Source of the DNA: DAOSVX01 sp964616495
Lineage (GTDB): Bacteria; Bacillota_I; Bacilli_A; RF39; UBA660
DNA: 8,608 nucleotides
Direction: 5' to 3'
NCBI GenBank assembly: GCA_964616495.1
Contig: CAZTRF010000041.1
Location: 1-8,608 of the forward strand
Of the stretch, positions 1-6,653 are shown piece after piece. The notes under the pieces were generated by a model, which was not told the origin of the DNA, searched no databases, and saw only the letters and a list, made by a program, of their open reading frames with translations. Both the position numbers and the translations under genes were made by a program. Every line of letters begins with the position of its first letter. Position 1 is the first letter of the stretch.

Positions 1-1
1 G

Positions 2-1123
2 GTTTTAGGATATACAGCTAAATATCCTAAATGGGCTATTGCTTATAAATTTCCAGCTATTGAAGTGATAACTAAATTAGTAGATATTATTCATACAGTT
101 GGAAGGACCGGGCAATTAACTCCAAATGCAGTTTTAGATCCGGTTAAAGTAGCAGGAAGTACCATTAGAAGAGCAACTCTTCATAATGAAGATTATATTA
201 GAAATAAAGATCTAAAAATAGGTGATTATGTTTATATTAGAAAAGCCGGAGATGTTATTCCTGAAGTAGTAGGCCCTGTTATTGAAAGAAGAAATAGAAC
301 CGAAAAAGAATATCAGGTTATTGGCAAATGCCCTATATGTGGAGTAGATTTAGTAAGAAGTGAAACTGGAATTGATTTGTTGTGCCCTAATTTTAATTGT
401 CAAGCTCGTGAAATAGAAAGCCTAATTCATTTTGCCAGTAGGGATGCTATGAATATTGAAGGACTGGGAGAAAGAATTGTTGAAGATTTTTATAATATGG
501 GAATTATTAAAAATATATTAGATATTTTTTATCTTTATAAAAGAAGAGAAGAGTTAATAGAACTAGAAGGATTTGGCAATAAAAGTGTTGATAACTTATT
601 AGAAAGTATTAGTAATTGTAAAAGAAACTCGTTAGAAAAGATTATCTTTGCTTTAGGTATAAGTGGGATAGGCTCAAAAAACGCTAAAATATTAGCTAGA
701 ATATATAAAAACATAGACAATTTGATGAATGCTTCTAAAGAAAATTTGACAAGCATTTATGATATTGGAGATATTTTGGCTAAAAATGTATATGACTATT
801 TTAAGAATGAAAAAAATATAGAGTTAATAAATGATTTAAAAAAAATAAATGTTAATTTTAATTATCTTTCAAGAGATAATGGCACAGAAATAACCGAATT
901 TAATGGTAAAAAGATTGTTATAACTGGAACCCTATCTTTTATAAAAAGAGATAAATTAAAACAAATAATTGAAGATAGTGGGGGAAGTACTGTTGAATCG
1001 GTTAGTAAAAATACTGATTTAGTTATAGTAGGAGAAGAACCAGGAAGTAAATATGAGAAAGCGGTAGCGTTAAAAGTTCCTCTTATGAATTCAGATGAGC
1101 TAAGACAAATATTAAATTGCTAA
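2..1123 (+). CDS. ligA: NAD-dependent DNA ligase LigA, C-terminal part (5' end outside window)
   Basis: LigA seals nicks in duplex DNA using NAD+ in replication and repair. The reading frame is open from base 2, giving 373 residues; against E. coli LigA about 298 N-terminal residues (Ia domain, catalytic KxDG lysine) are missing. The fragment starts in the last adenylation motif (WAIAYKFPA, fragment residues 11-19; its Lys16 matches E. coli Lys314). The OB fold follows (about 22-100, with VGRTGQLTP and RRATLHN), then a four-cysteine zinc finger (Cys110, 113, 128, 133), helix-hairpin-helix repeats with GLG, GFG, GIG and DIG turns (about 134-290), and a C-terminal BRCT domain (about 294-373, ITGTLS and GSKYEKA). 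The GTG at 65 is internal, not a start, because family sequence continues upstream of it. The order is complete and intact. No terminator follows; the next promoter overlaps the stop codon. Confidence 0.97.
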   Translation, partial: VLGYTAKYPKWAIAYKFPAIEVITKLVDIIHTVGRTGQLTPNAVLDPVKVAGSTIRRATLHNEDYIRNKDLKIGDYVYIRKAGDVIPEVVGPVIERRNRTEKEYQVIGKCPICGVDLVRSETGIDLLCPNFNCQAREIESLIHFASRDAMNIEGLGERIVEDFYNMGIIKNILDIFYLYKRREELIELEGFGNKSVDNLLESISNCKRNSLEKIIFALGISGIGSKNAKILARIYKNIDNLMNASKENLTSIYDIGDILAKNVYDYFKNEKNIELINDLKKINVNFNYLSRDNGTEITEFNGKKIVITGTLSFIKRDKLKQIIEDSGGSTVESVSKNTDLVIVGEEPGSKYEKAVALKVPLMNSDELRQILNC

Positions 1124-1145
1124 GAAAAATATAATGTAGTATAAT
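1117..1145 (+). promoter_or_regulatory. Sigma-A-type promoter overlapping the ligA stop codon
   Basis: A -35 element TTGCTA (1117-1122, four of six consensus bases) and a perfect -10 TATAAT (1140-1145) are separated by 17 bases. The -35 lies across the last ligA codons and stop. Transcription should start near 1152, just upstream of the ribosome binding site at 1156-1164. This would let the membrane protein, receptor and yihY genes be expressed independently of ligA, although readthrough from ligA is also possible because no terminator intervenes. Confidence 0.7.
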
Positions 1146-1155
1146 GAGAATACTT

Positions 1156-1164
1156 AAAGAGGTG
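1156..1164 (+). promoter_or_regulatory. Ribosome binding site that fixes a TTG start
   Basis: The stretch AAAGAGGTG lies six bases before an in-frame TTG at 1171. The ATG at 1144 has no such site upstream and its first two bases are part of the -10 hexamer. A transcript from this promoter would not contain that ATG. The TTG is therefore the better start for the small membrane protein. Confidence 0.7.
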
Positions 1165-1170
1165 AATTAT

Positions 1171-1632
1171 TTGAAGAAATTTTATCGAGAAAACCGGATA
1201 TTTGTATTAATGATGGGAGTTGTTTTGATATGTTTAATTATAATTACTTCGCTACTCTTAGTATACTTTTATAAAGGAAATTCAAAAGATAAATATGGAG
1301 ATCGCCTTAAAGATATTGAAACCAAAATAACTGATAGCGAAATCAAAGACAAAGTTACTGAAACAAAGAAAATATCTAAAATCACTGATGCTAAAATTAA
1401 TGTGTTTGGTAAAATAATATATATTAATTTATATTTTGAGGATGAAACAGAAATAATAGAAGCTGAAGGAAAAGCAGTTACTGCATTAGACAATTTTAGT
1501 GATGAAGAAAAAAGTGTTTATGATTTTCAATTTATTCTTTATGAAAAAATTGGTGAAGAAACATTCATTATTAGTGGGGCGAAAAACCATGATAGTCCAA
1601 CTATTATTTGGAATAACAATAAAGAGGAGTAA
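1171..1632 (+). CDS. Small single-pass membrane protein, function unknown
   Basis: I do not recognise this family. From the TTG start it has 153 residues (162 if the ATG at 1144 is used). A short basic N-terminus (KKFYRENR) is followed by one strongly hydrophobic segment at about residues 10-34, then YKGNSKDK. The positive residues before the segment do not settle topology, but a signal-anchor with an extracytoplasmic C-terminal part is plausible. Residues about 38-68 are charged, Lys/Glu/Asp-rich and probably helical (DRLKDIETKITDSEIKDKV). The last 85 or so residues alternate like a small beta-rich domain (INVFGKIIYINLYFEDET; ISGAKNHDSPTIIW). There are no cysteines beyond the one in the membrane segment and no lipobox. 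It is the first gene of the promoter at 1117-1145 and ends six bases before the receptor gene, so it could be an accessory partner of that receptor; this is inference from position only. Confidence 0.8.
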   Translation: MKKFYRENRIFVLMMGVVLICLIIITSLLLVYFYKGNSKDKYGDRLKDIETKITDSEIKDKVTETKKISKITDAKINVFGKIIYINLYFEDETEIIEAEGKAVTALDNFSDEEKSVYDFQFILYEKIGEETFIISGAKNHDSPTIIWNNNKEE

Positions 1633-1638
1633 TAAATT

Positions 1639-3651
1639 ATGAAAAATAAAAAAAAGATAATAATAATTCTAGTTAGTGCTTTAGCGGCTATTGCCTTAGC
1701 TTTAACCTTGTATCTTACTTTTAAAAATGAAAATAGACTTACTATTAGTGAGAAAGAATGGTTAAGCGATAACAGCCAATCGGTATTAAACTTTTCGATA
1801 GTTAATGATATTAATGTTTTTGGAAAAGATGGTAAAGGCGTGTTTTTTGATTTGTTAACTGATTTTTCTGAGAAATATGGGTTAACAATTAATAATATTC
1901 CTTACAACTATGGTACTACTCCGGGAGCTATAAACTTTTCTTTAAAACAAGATGTCGAGAAAAATGATTTGATTTTATTTGAAGATCATTATGTTCTAGT
2001 TGGGTTAAGCGATATTTCAATTTCTAAAACGACTGATTTAAGTTCTGTTAAAATAGGTGTCCTAAAATCAGATCTTTTATATCTTCAAAAGTACTTACCT
2101 AATCTAAATTATGTTCCATATGACAATAATGTCGTTTTAATGGATGATTTAAAATCTAACGATGAGATATCTTATTTAATTGTTTCTAACAATATGTTTG
2201 CTAATCAAATATTAAGTAACGATTACTATATCAATTATCATTTTAGTGATATTCCAATGTATTATGTTATGTCTTTTGCTGAAGATGACATTATTTGCTC
2301 AATTATGACAAAATTTGGTCGTGTTTGGCTAGAAAAAAACTATGATGAATCATATAATAAACATAACGTTAAACTTTATTTAACAAGTCTATCAATTAGT
2401 GAAAAAGATAAAGATATTTTAACCAATAAAGTTTATAATTATGGATTAACGATGGCAAGTCCTTTTGAAGAGATACTATCAAGTAGTTATGGCGGGATAA
2501 CAAGTATTTACTTAGATAGATTCACTAAGTTTAGTGGGGTCGAATTCAAATATATTAATTATAAAAGTCCAGAAAAATTATTAGAAGCAGCAACTACTGG
2601 AGAGATTGACTTATATTTTAATTATTATAATTTAGAGTCAAAATTTCAAACTATTAATACATCTTTAAATGCTAATATTGCAATTATTGCCAGAGAAGAT
2701 AATTATTTAGTTGTTAATAATTTAAAGTCATTAACTGGAAAAACAGTTTATGCATTAAAAAACAGTTCAATATATTCTTATTTAGCGGGATTAGGGTATG
2801 TTAACGTTTTAACTTTTAGCGATGAAGATGAACTAATTGATTTAAGCGATGATGGTAAAATATTTGCCATTGAAGAGGCTAGTTATCTTTATTTAAAAAA
2901 TGAGGAATTAGAAGATTATTCAATGCGTTATAGTGAAGAAATAAATGTCCCATATGCTTTTAAACTTAATGGTGATGCTACCTTTAATAAATTATTTTCT
3001 AAATATTTAAGATCTTTAGATCCGAATGAAATTAAATATGAGGGAATAGAGAACTATAGGGCTATTAATAAAAGCGGATCATTTATAGTTCAAATAGCAA
3101 AATATGCTTTATTTATAATAATAGCAGGGCTAGCTATTCTATTCTTTTATGTTAAATCTAAAAAAAGAGTAAGGGTAAGCAAAAAAATTAAAAAAGAAGA
3201 TAAGATTCGTTTTATTGATATGCTTACTTCTCTAAAAAATCGTAATTACTTGAATGAAAATATAAGTGGGTGGAATAATAATACTATCTATCCTCAAGCG
3301 GCTGTTGTTGTTGATTTAAATAATGTTAAATATATAAATGATACATATGGGACAGCTGAAGGTGATAATCAAATTAAGTCAGCTGCTAATATTTTAATTA
3401 AAACTCAAATTGATAATACCGATATTATAAGAACTGATGGTAATGAGTTTCTAATATACATGATTGGTTTTGAAGAAAAAAGAGTAATTAGTTATATGAG
3501 AAAGCTTTATAAAGAGTTTAACAATTTGCCATATGAATATGGAGCTGCAATCGGTTATAGTATGAGAACTGATGATTTAAAAACAATTGATGATGTAATT
3601 AATGAAGCAACTTTGGATATGAGATCAAAGAAAGAAACGAGAGAGAATTAA
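1639..3651 (+). CDS. Tandem Venus-flytrap membrane receptor with degenerate GGDEF domain
   Basis: The 670-residue protein starts with a basic stretch and a signal-anchor (about residues 6-28). Two periplasmic-binding-protein-like (SBP_bac_3/VFT) modules follow. Each opens with the BvgS-type signature: LTISEKEWLSDN (34-45) and SISEKDKDIL (252-261). A second membrane segment (about 487-505) and a basic linker lead to a GGDEF domain (about 524-668). The GGDEF signature reads DGNEF (600-604). By fixed-spacing comparison with PleD, the equivalents of Asp327, Lys332, Asn335, Asp336 and Asp344 are present (Asp559, Lys564, Asn567, Asp568, Asp576), as are likely phosphate contacts Lys664 and Arg668. 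The equivalent of catalytic Glu370 is Asn602, and there is no RxxD inhibitory site. Likely role: sensing a small extracellular ligand and signalling through a GTP- or c-di-GMP-related domain that may be inactive. The start has a strong site AAAGAGGAG at 1621-1629. The gene lies between two membrane-protein genes, with gaps of six bases and one base. Confidence 0.9.
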   Translation: MKNKKKIIIILVSALAAIALALTLYLTFKNENRLTISEKEWLSDNSQSVLNFSIVNDINVFGKDGKGVFFDLLTDFSEKYGLTINNIPYNYGTTPGAINFSLKQDVEKNDLILFEDHYVLVGLSDISISKTTDLSSVKIGVLKSDLLYLQKYLPNLNYVPYDNNVVLMDDLKSNDEISYLIVSNNMFANQILSNDYYINYHFSDIPMYYVMSFAEDDIICSIMTKFGRVWLEKNYDESYNKHNVKLYLTSLSISEKDKDILTNKVYNYGLTMASPFEEILSSSYGGITSIYLDRFTKFSGVEFKYINYKSPEKLLEAATTGEIDLYFNYYNLESKFQTINTSLNANIAIIAREDNYLVVNNLKSLTGKTVYALKNSSIYSYLAGLGYVNVLTFSDEDELIDLSDDGKIFAIEEASYLYLKNEELEDYSMRYSEEINVPYAFKLNGDATFNKLFSKYLRSLDPNEIKYEGIENYRAINKSGSFIVQIAKYALFIIIAGLAILFFYVKSKKRVRVSKKIKKEDKIRFIDMLTSLKNRNYLNENISGWNNNTIYPQAAVVVDLNNVKYINDTYGTAEGDNQIKSAANILIKTQIDNTDIIRTDGNEFLIYMIGFEEKRVISYMRKLYKEFNNLPYEYGAAIGYSMRTDDLKTIDDVINEATLDMRSKKETREN

Positions 3652-3652
3652 A

Positions 3653-4504
3653 ATGAATTTTAGGAAAAAGGTTAGAGGGTTTTGGAATAATTTTATAACT
3701 ATTTTAAAACGTCCTGAAATGGCTATATTGCCTGGGCAATTAGCCTTTTTCTTTGTACTATCTGTAGTACCAATTATTACCTTAATTGGGTATGGGGCTA
3801 CTTTTTTTAAAGTACCTATGACCCTTATTGGTAATTTCTTAGAAACAGTATTTTCAAAAGATGTTGTTAATTTAATTGTTCCTACAATTGGTTCTACAGA
3901 ATTTAGTTTTAGCTTTATAGTTCTTATTATTATTGGATTTTATATAGCATCTAATGGGGCTAAATCGATAATCCTAACATCTAATACTATATATGGCATA
4001 GAGAATAAAAAAAAGATAAACATTCGAATTAAAGCCATTATTATGACTATTATTATTGTACTTTTGTTTTTATTCATTTTGATAGTGCCCTTATTTGGCG
4101 ATAAAATTATTGAACTTATAAAATATATCCAAATAGATACCAAAGTAGTGAAAAGCATTGAAGTAATATTTTACTTTTTAAAGGGCCCTTTTAGTTGGCT
4201 ATTTATGTTTATTGGAATAAAAATTATTTATACAATGGCCCCTGACAAAAAAATTCCTAGTTCTAGTGTTAATGTAGGAGCTTTATTTGCAACTATTTGT
4301 TGGATTCTTACAACAGCAATTTATTCTTATTATGTTAATCATTTTGCTAGATATGACCTTTTATTTGCTGGTCTTTCTAATATTGTGATATTAATGTTGT
4401 GGGTTTACCTTTTGGCCACTATTTTTGTTTATGGTCTGGCTCTCAATTATCGAGAAAATGAAAAATTGGAAAAAACCGGTATTATAGTTACTAAAAAGAA
4501 GTAA
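3653..4504 (+). CDS. YihY/BrkB family inner membrane protein
   Basis: This 283-residue protein has the family's usual length and six membrane segments, at about residues 24-52, 84-103, 125-147, 167-193, 206-228 and 236-263. Family-typical stretches are the first-segment LAFFFVLSVVPIITLIGYG and the C-terminal block beginning IIYTMAPDKKIPSSSVNVGA, continuing through TTAIYSYYVNHFARY to ILMLWVYLLATIFVYGLALN. The tail is short, charged and cytoplasmic. The family was once called ribonuclease BN, but that name was a misassignment; its biochemical role is not settled, and transport or envelope functions have been suggested. The start lies one base after the receptor stop, with a weak GAGAG site (3641-3645), so translation is probably coupled. 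It is the last gene of this operon; the terminator at 4607-4634 follows. Confidence 0.93.
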   Translation: MNFRKKVRGFWNNFITILKRPEMAILPGQLAFFFVLSVVPIITLIGYGATFFKVPMTLIGNFLETVFSKDVVNLIVPTIGSTEFSFSFIVLIIIGFYIASNGAKSIILTSNTIYGIENKKKINIRIKAIIMTIIIVLLFLFILIVPLFGDKIIELIKYIQIDTKVVKSIEVIFYFLKGPFSWLFMFIGIKIIYTMAPDKKIPSSSVNVGALFATICWILTTAIYSYYVNHFARYDLLFAGLSNIVILMLWVYLLATIFVYGLALNYRENEKLEKTGIIVTKKK

Positions 4505-4515
4505 ATAATAATAAT

Positions 4516-4607
4516 GGATGCACCCGAGTATTACTTAGTGTATCTGTAACTTCTTAATAATATCAATCTAGTATTATTTACTAACGATATTATAAAAGTG
4601 ATACTTG
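4516..4607 (+). other. Candidate structured RNA element with alternative foldings, upstream of a terminator
   Basis: Three pairings can be traced by hand. Hairpin A pairs 4516-4523 with 4538-4545 (eight pairs, two of them G-U). Hairpin B pairs 4557-4564 with 4586-4593 (eight pairs) and carries an inner five-pair hairpin 4569-4573/4579-4583 with loop TTATT. Long-range helix C pairs the loop of hairpin A, 4525-4536, with 4596-4607 (12 pairs, two G-U), ending on the base where the terminator stem begins. A and C probably cannot both form fully, because only one unpaired base would have to span a 12-pair helix. All wobbles are G-U on the + strand and would be A-C on the other, so a + strand RNA is indicated. 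I recognised no known riboswitch or T-box motif. It could also simply be a structured 3' untranslated region of the yihY operon. The remainder of 4505-4515 is an (AAT) repeat continuing from the stop codon. Confidence 0.4.
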
Positions 4608-4634
4608 AGAGAAGATAAATATCTTCTCTTTTTT
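4607..4634 (+). terminator. Intrinsic terminator between yihY and the LTA-synthase-like gene
   Basis: A nine-pair stem AGAGAAGAT/ATCTTCTCT (4608-4616 with 4621-4629) has a four-base loop and is followed by six consecutive T residues (4629-4634, the first of them in the stem). G4607 can add a wobble pair with T4630. It should end transcripts of the receptor-yihY operon. The next promoter's -35 element starts two bases later. Confidence 0.85.
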
Positions 4635-4636
4635 GT

Positions 4637-4663
4637 TTGGCATAGCCATTAATATGCTATAAT
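4637..4663 (+). promoter_or_regulatory. Extended -10 promoter for the LTA-synthase-like gene and asnB
   Basis: A perfect -10 TATAAT (4658-4663) is preceded by the extended -10 dinucleotide TG one base upstream (4655-4656). A -35-like TTGGCA (4637-4642, five of six bases) stands 15 bases upstream, which is short; TTGTTT at 4633-4638 is an alternative with longer spacing. The extended -10 can compensate for poor -35 spacing. Predicted initiation near 4670 leaves a leader of only about nine bases and falls inside the AAAGGTGAG ribosome binding site (4667-4675). Confidence 0.7.
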
Positions 4664-4678
4664 AATAAAGGTGAGATT

Positions 4679-6652
4679 ATGAAAATCAGAAAATTTAATT
4701 TATTCTTTTTGTATTTTATTATTGTAATTTATCTAGAGTTATTATTCAAAGGAATAACTTTTAATAACCTTTTGAATATTGGGACTTTATATTCAATATT
4801 GCTTGCTATTCCTATTGCAATATTTTTAGATGTTATAAGTCATATGTTTAAACCAAAGGCTAATAAATTTATAACCTTTATTATTGTTTTTTTATTATGT
4901 TTTTTGTTTGGTTTTCATTATATCCATTATCGTTTCTTTTCTATAATTTTTTCTTTTTATAGTTTGGGATTTGCCAATCAAGTTTTAGATTTTTTTGATG
5001 TTTTATTAGGCCAGATAATAAAATCATGGTATGTTCTTATTTTATTGTTTATGCCTTTTATATCATTAATTGTTTTTAGAAAGAAAGTGTCTTTTCAGCA
5101 AAATCCCTTTAAAAAAGAATTGTTAATATTAGGAATATTTATCTTATCTTTAGGAATAAACTTATTGCTTTTATTGCCTACTAAAAAAGTTCAATATGGG
5201 CCATATGAGATGTTTTTCCTTACTAATGATCCAACTGTAAGTGTCGAATCTTTAGGAGTGGTTACAACAACAATATTAGATTTTAAAAGAACAATATTAG
5301 GCTTTGAAGACAAGAAAATTTATGAACCAACTAATCAAGACCCTCAAATTGATGAAGAAGAGAAACAAGAATATAATATGACAAACATTGATTTTGATGC
5401 AATGATTGCTAATGAAAATGACGAATCCATTATTCAGATGCACAATTATTTTAAAAGCGAAACCCCAACCTTAAAAAATTCATATACGGGAATATACAAG
5501 GGAAAAAATTTAGTTTTCTTTATAGCTGAAGGATTTAATGAAATAGCAGTTAAAGAGAATGTAACTCCAACTTTATATAAACTAGTTCACGAAGGCTTCT
5601 TTTTTGAAAACTTTTATACTCCAATTAATTTAAGCACTACTGGTGGAGAATATCAGGCTATGAATGCAGCAATAGTTACTAATGATGGCAGAAATGCTTG
5701 GTATAAAGGTGATAAGTATTTGCCTTACAGTATTGGAAATGCCTTTGCAGCTATTGATTATAATACTTATGCCTATCATGATTGGACTTACTCTTATTAT
5801 GGAAGACAAAAAACAATGCCTGAACTAGGATTTTCAAATTATTTAGCATGTGGAAACGGGCTTCAAAAATTAATGAGTTGTAATGGATGGCCTATTAGTG
5901 ATTTGAAGATGGTTGATGTTACTACTGATTTCTTTTTGAATAAAGAGAATAATGATAAACCTTTTGTTACTTATTATTTTACGGTAAGTGGCCACACCCA
6001 TTATAATTGGATGGGAAATAATATTGCTTATAAAAATCGCTCTTTAACTAATGGTTTAGAATATAGTGAAACAGCAAAGGCTTATTTAGCCACTCAAATA
6101 GAATTAGATAAAGCATTAGAGCTATTAATTCAAAGGCTTACTGAAGCCGGTGAATTAGAGAATACAGTTATCGCTTTAGTTGGGGATCATCATCCATATC
6201 AAATGGCTACTGGAGTATATGATATTCCTGATTTAACCGTTATTAATGAATTAAGTGATCGTGAGGAAGAAAAAGATGCTATAATTGAAATTAATAGAAG
6301 TAACTTTATTCTTTGGAATTCTGTCACTCCTTCTGTTACAATATCTAAAACAGCTAGCCAAATCGATGTTTTGCCAACTATATTAAATTTATTTGGAGTA
6401 GAGTATGATTCTAGACTTCTTATTGGTAAAGACATTTTAAGTGAAGCACAAGGATTAGCAATTTTTTCCAATCGTAGTTGGGTATCTGACAAAGGAAAAT
6501 ATTATTCTTCTACTAGGACTTTTGTTCCTAAAGAAGGAGTAACAGTATCAGAAACTTATGTTGAAGAAATGAATAAAATTATATCAAACAAATTTGCAAT
6601 GAGTAGTAAACTAATGACAAAAGATTATTATAGGGTAGTATTAGGGAGTTAA
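4679..6652 (+). CDS. LTA synthase family protein (membrane phosphoglycerol-transferase type, alkaline phosphatase superfamily)
   Basis: Members of this family transfer phosphoglycerol from phosphatidylglycerol to surface polymers such as lipoteichoic acid, on the outer face of the membrane. The 657-residue length and layout fit: five membrane segments at about residues 7-24, 34-52, 63-88, 112-134 and 147-168, a linker, then an extracellular sulfatase-like domain from about 275. By comparison with LtaS, likely metal and catalytic residues are Glu284 (FIAEGF), nucleophile Thr320 (LSTTGGEY, four residues before Glu324), His439 (VSGHTHY), and Asp503/His504 (VGDHHPY). HDWTYSYYGR matches the substrate-binding Asp/Trp/Arg stretch with Tyr in place of Trp. 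The late block SQIDVLPTILNLFG is typical. Two cysteines, 391 and 401, are the only ones in the extracellular domain. The ATG has AAAGGTGAG in front. The exact polymer and whether it is a primase, polymerase or modifying enzyme cannot be told from sequence, so I leave the symbol blank. Confidence 0.93.
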   Translation: MKIRKFNLFFLYFIIVIYLELLFKGITFNNLLNIGTLYSILLAIPIAIFLDVISHMFKPKANKFITFIIVFLLCFLFGFHYIHYRFFSIIFSFYSLGFANQVLDFFDVLLGQIIKSWYVLILLFMPFISLIVFRKKVSFQQNPFKKELLILGIFILSLGINLLLLLPTKKVQYGPYEMFFLTNDPTVSVESLGVVTTTILDFKRTILGFEDKKIYEPTNQDPQIDEEEKQEYNMTNIDFDAMIANENDESIIQMHNYFKSETPTLKNSYTGIYKGKNLVFFIAEGFNEIAVKENVTPTLYKLVHEGFFFENFYTPINLSTTGGEYQAMNAAIVTNDGRNAWYKGDKYLPYSIGNAFAAIDYNTYAYHDWTYSYYGRQKTMPELGFSNYLACGNGLQKLMSCNGWPISDLKMVDVTTDFFLNKENNDKPFVTYYFTVSGHTHYNWMGNNIAYKNRSLTNGLEYSETAKAYLATQIELDKALELLIQRLTEAGELENTVIALVGDHHPYQMATGVYDIPDLTVINELSDREEEKDAIIEINRSNFILWNSVTPSVTISKTASQIDVLPTILNLFGVEYDSRLLIGKDILSEAQGLAIFSNRSWVSDKGKYYSSTRTFVPKEGVTVSETYVEEMNKIISNKFAMSSKLMTKDYYRVVLGS

Positions 6653-6653
6653 T

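Noticed and set aside
535..756. Antisense open frames opposite ligA and other genes (also 1269-1493, 3940-4158, 6199-6492)
   Set aside because: They are low-complexity shadows of well-supported + strand genes and have no ribosome binding site or family resemblance.
65..1123. GTG at 65 as the ligA start codon
   Set aside because: Conserved LigA sequence (YPKWAIAYKFPA) is in the same frame upstream back to base 2, so the gene is simply cut by the window edge.
1130..1135. A second TATAAT ten bases upstream of the chosen -10
   Set aside because: It has no reasonable -35 hexamer at 15-19 bases; the 1140-1145 copy has TTGCTA at exactly 17.
1639..3651. GdpP-type c-di-AMP phosphodiesterase, which also has a degenerate GGDEF domain
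   Set aside because: There is no DHH/DHHA1 domain after the GGDEF domain and no PAS domain before it; the protein ends directly after the GGDEF fold.
3653..4504. Ribonuclease BN
   Set aside because: The protein is an integral membrane YihY/BrkB member; the nuclease name for this family was a misassignment and no nuclease motif is visible.
4525..4607. Invertible DNA switch (inverted repeats around a promoter)
   Set aside because: The arms differ at two positions that are both G-U compatible on the + strand RNA, no promoter lies between them and no recombinase gene is present, so an RNA helix explains them better.
4516..4634. T-box, SAM, purine, lysine or other known riboswitch
   Set aside because: I looked for hallmark motifs such as TGGNACC and other conserved cores and found none; the element is left as unassigned.
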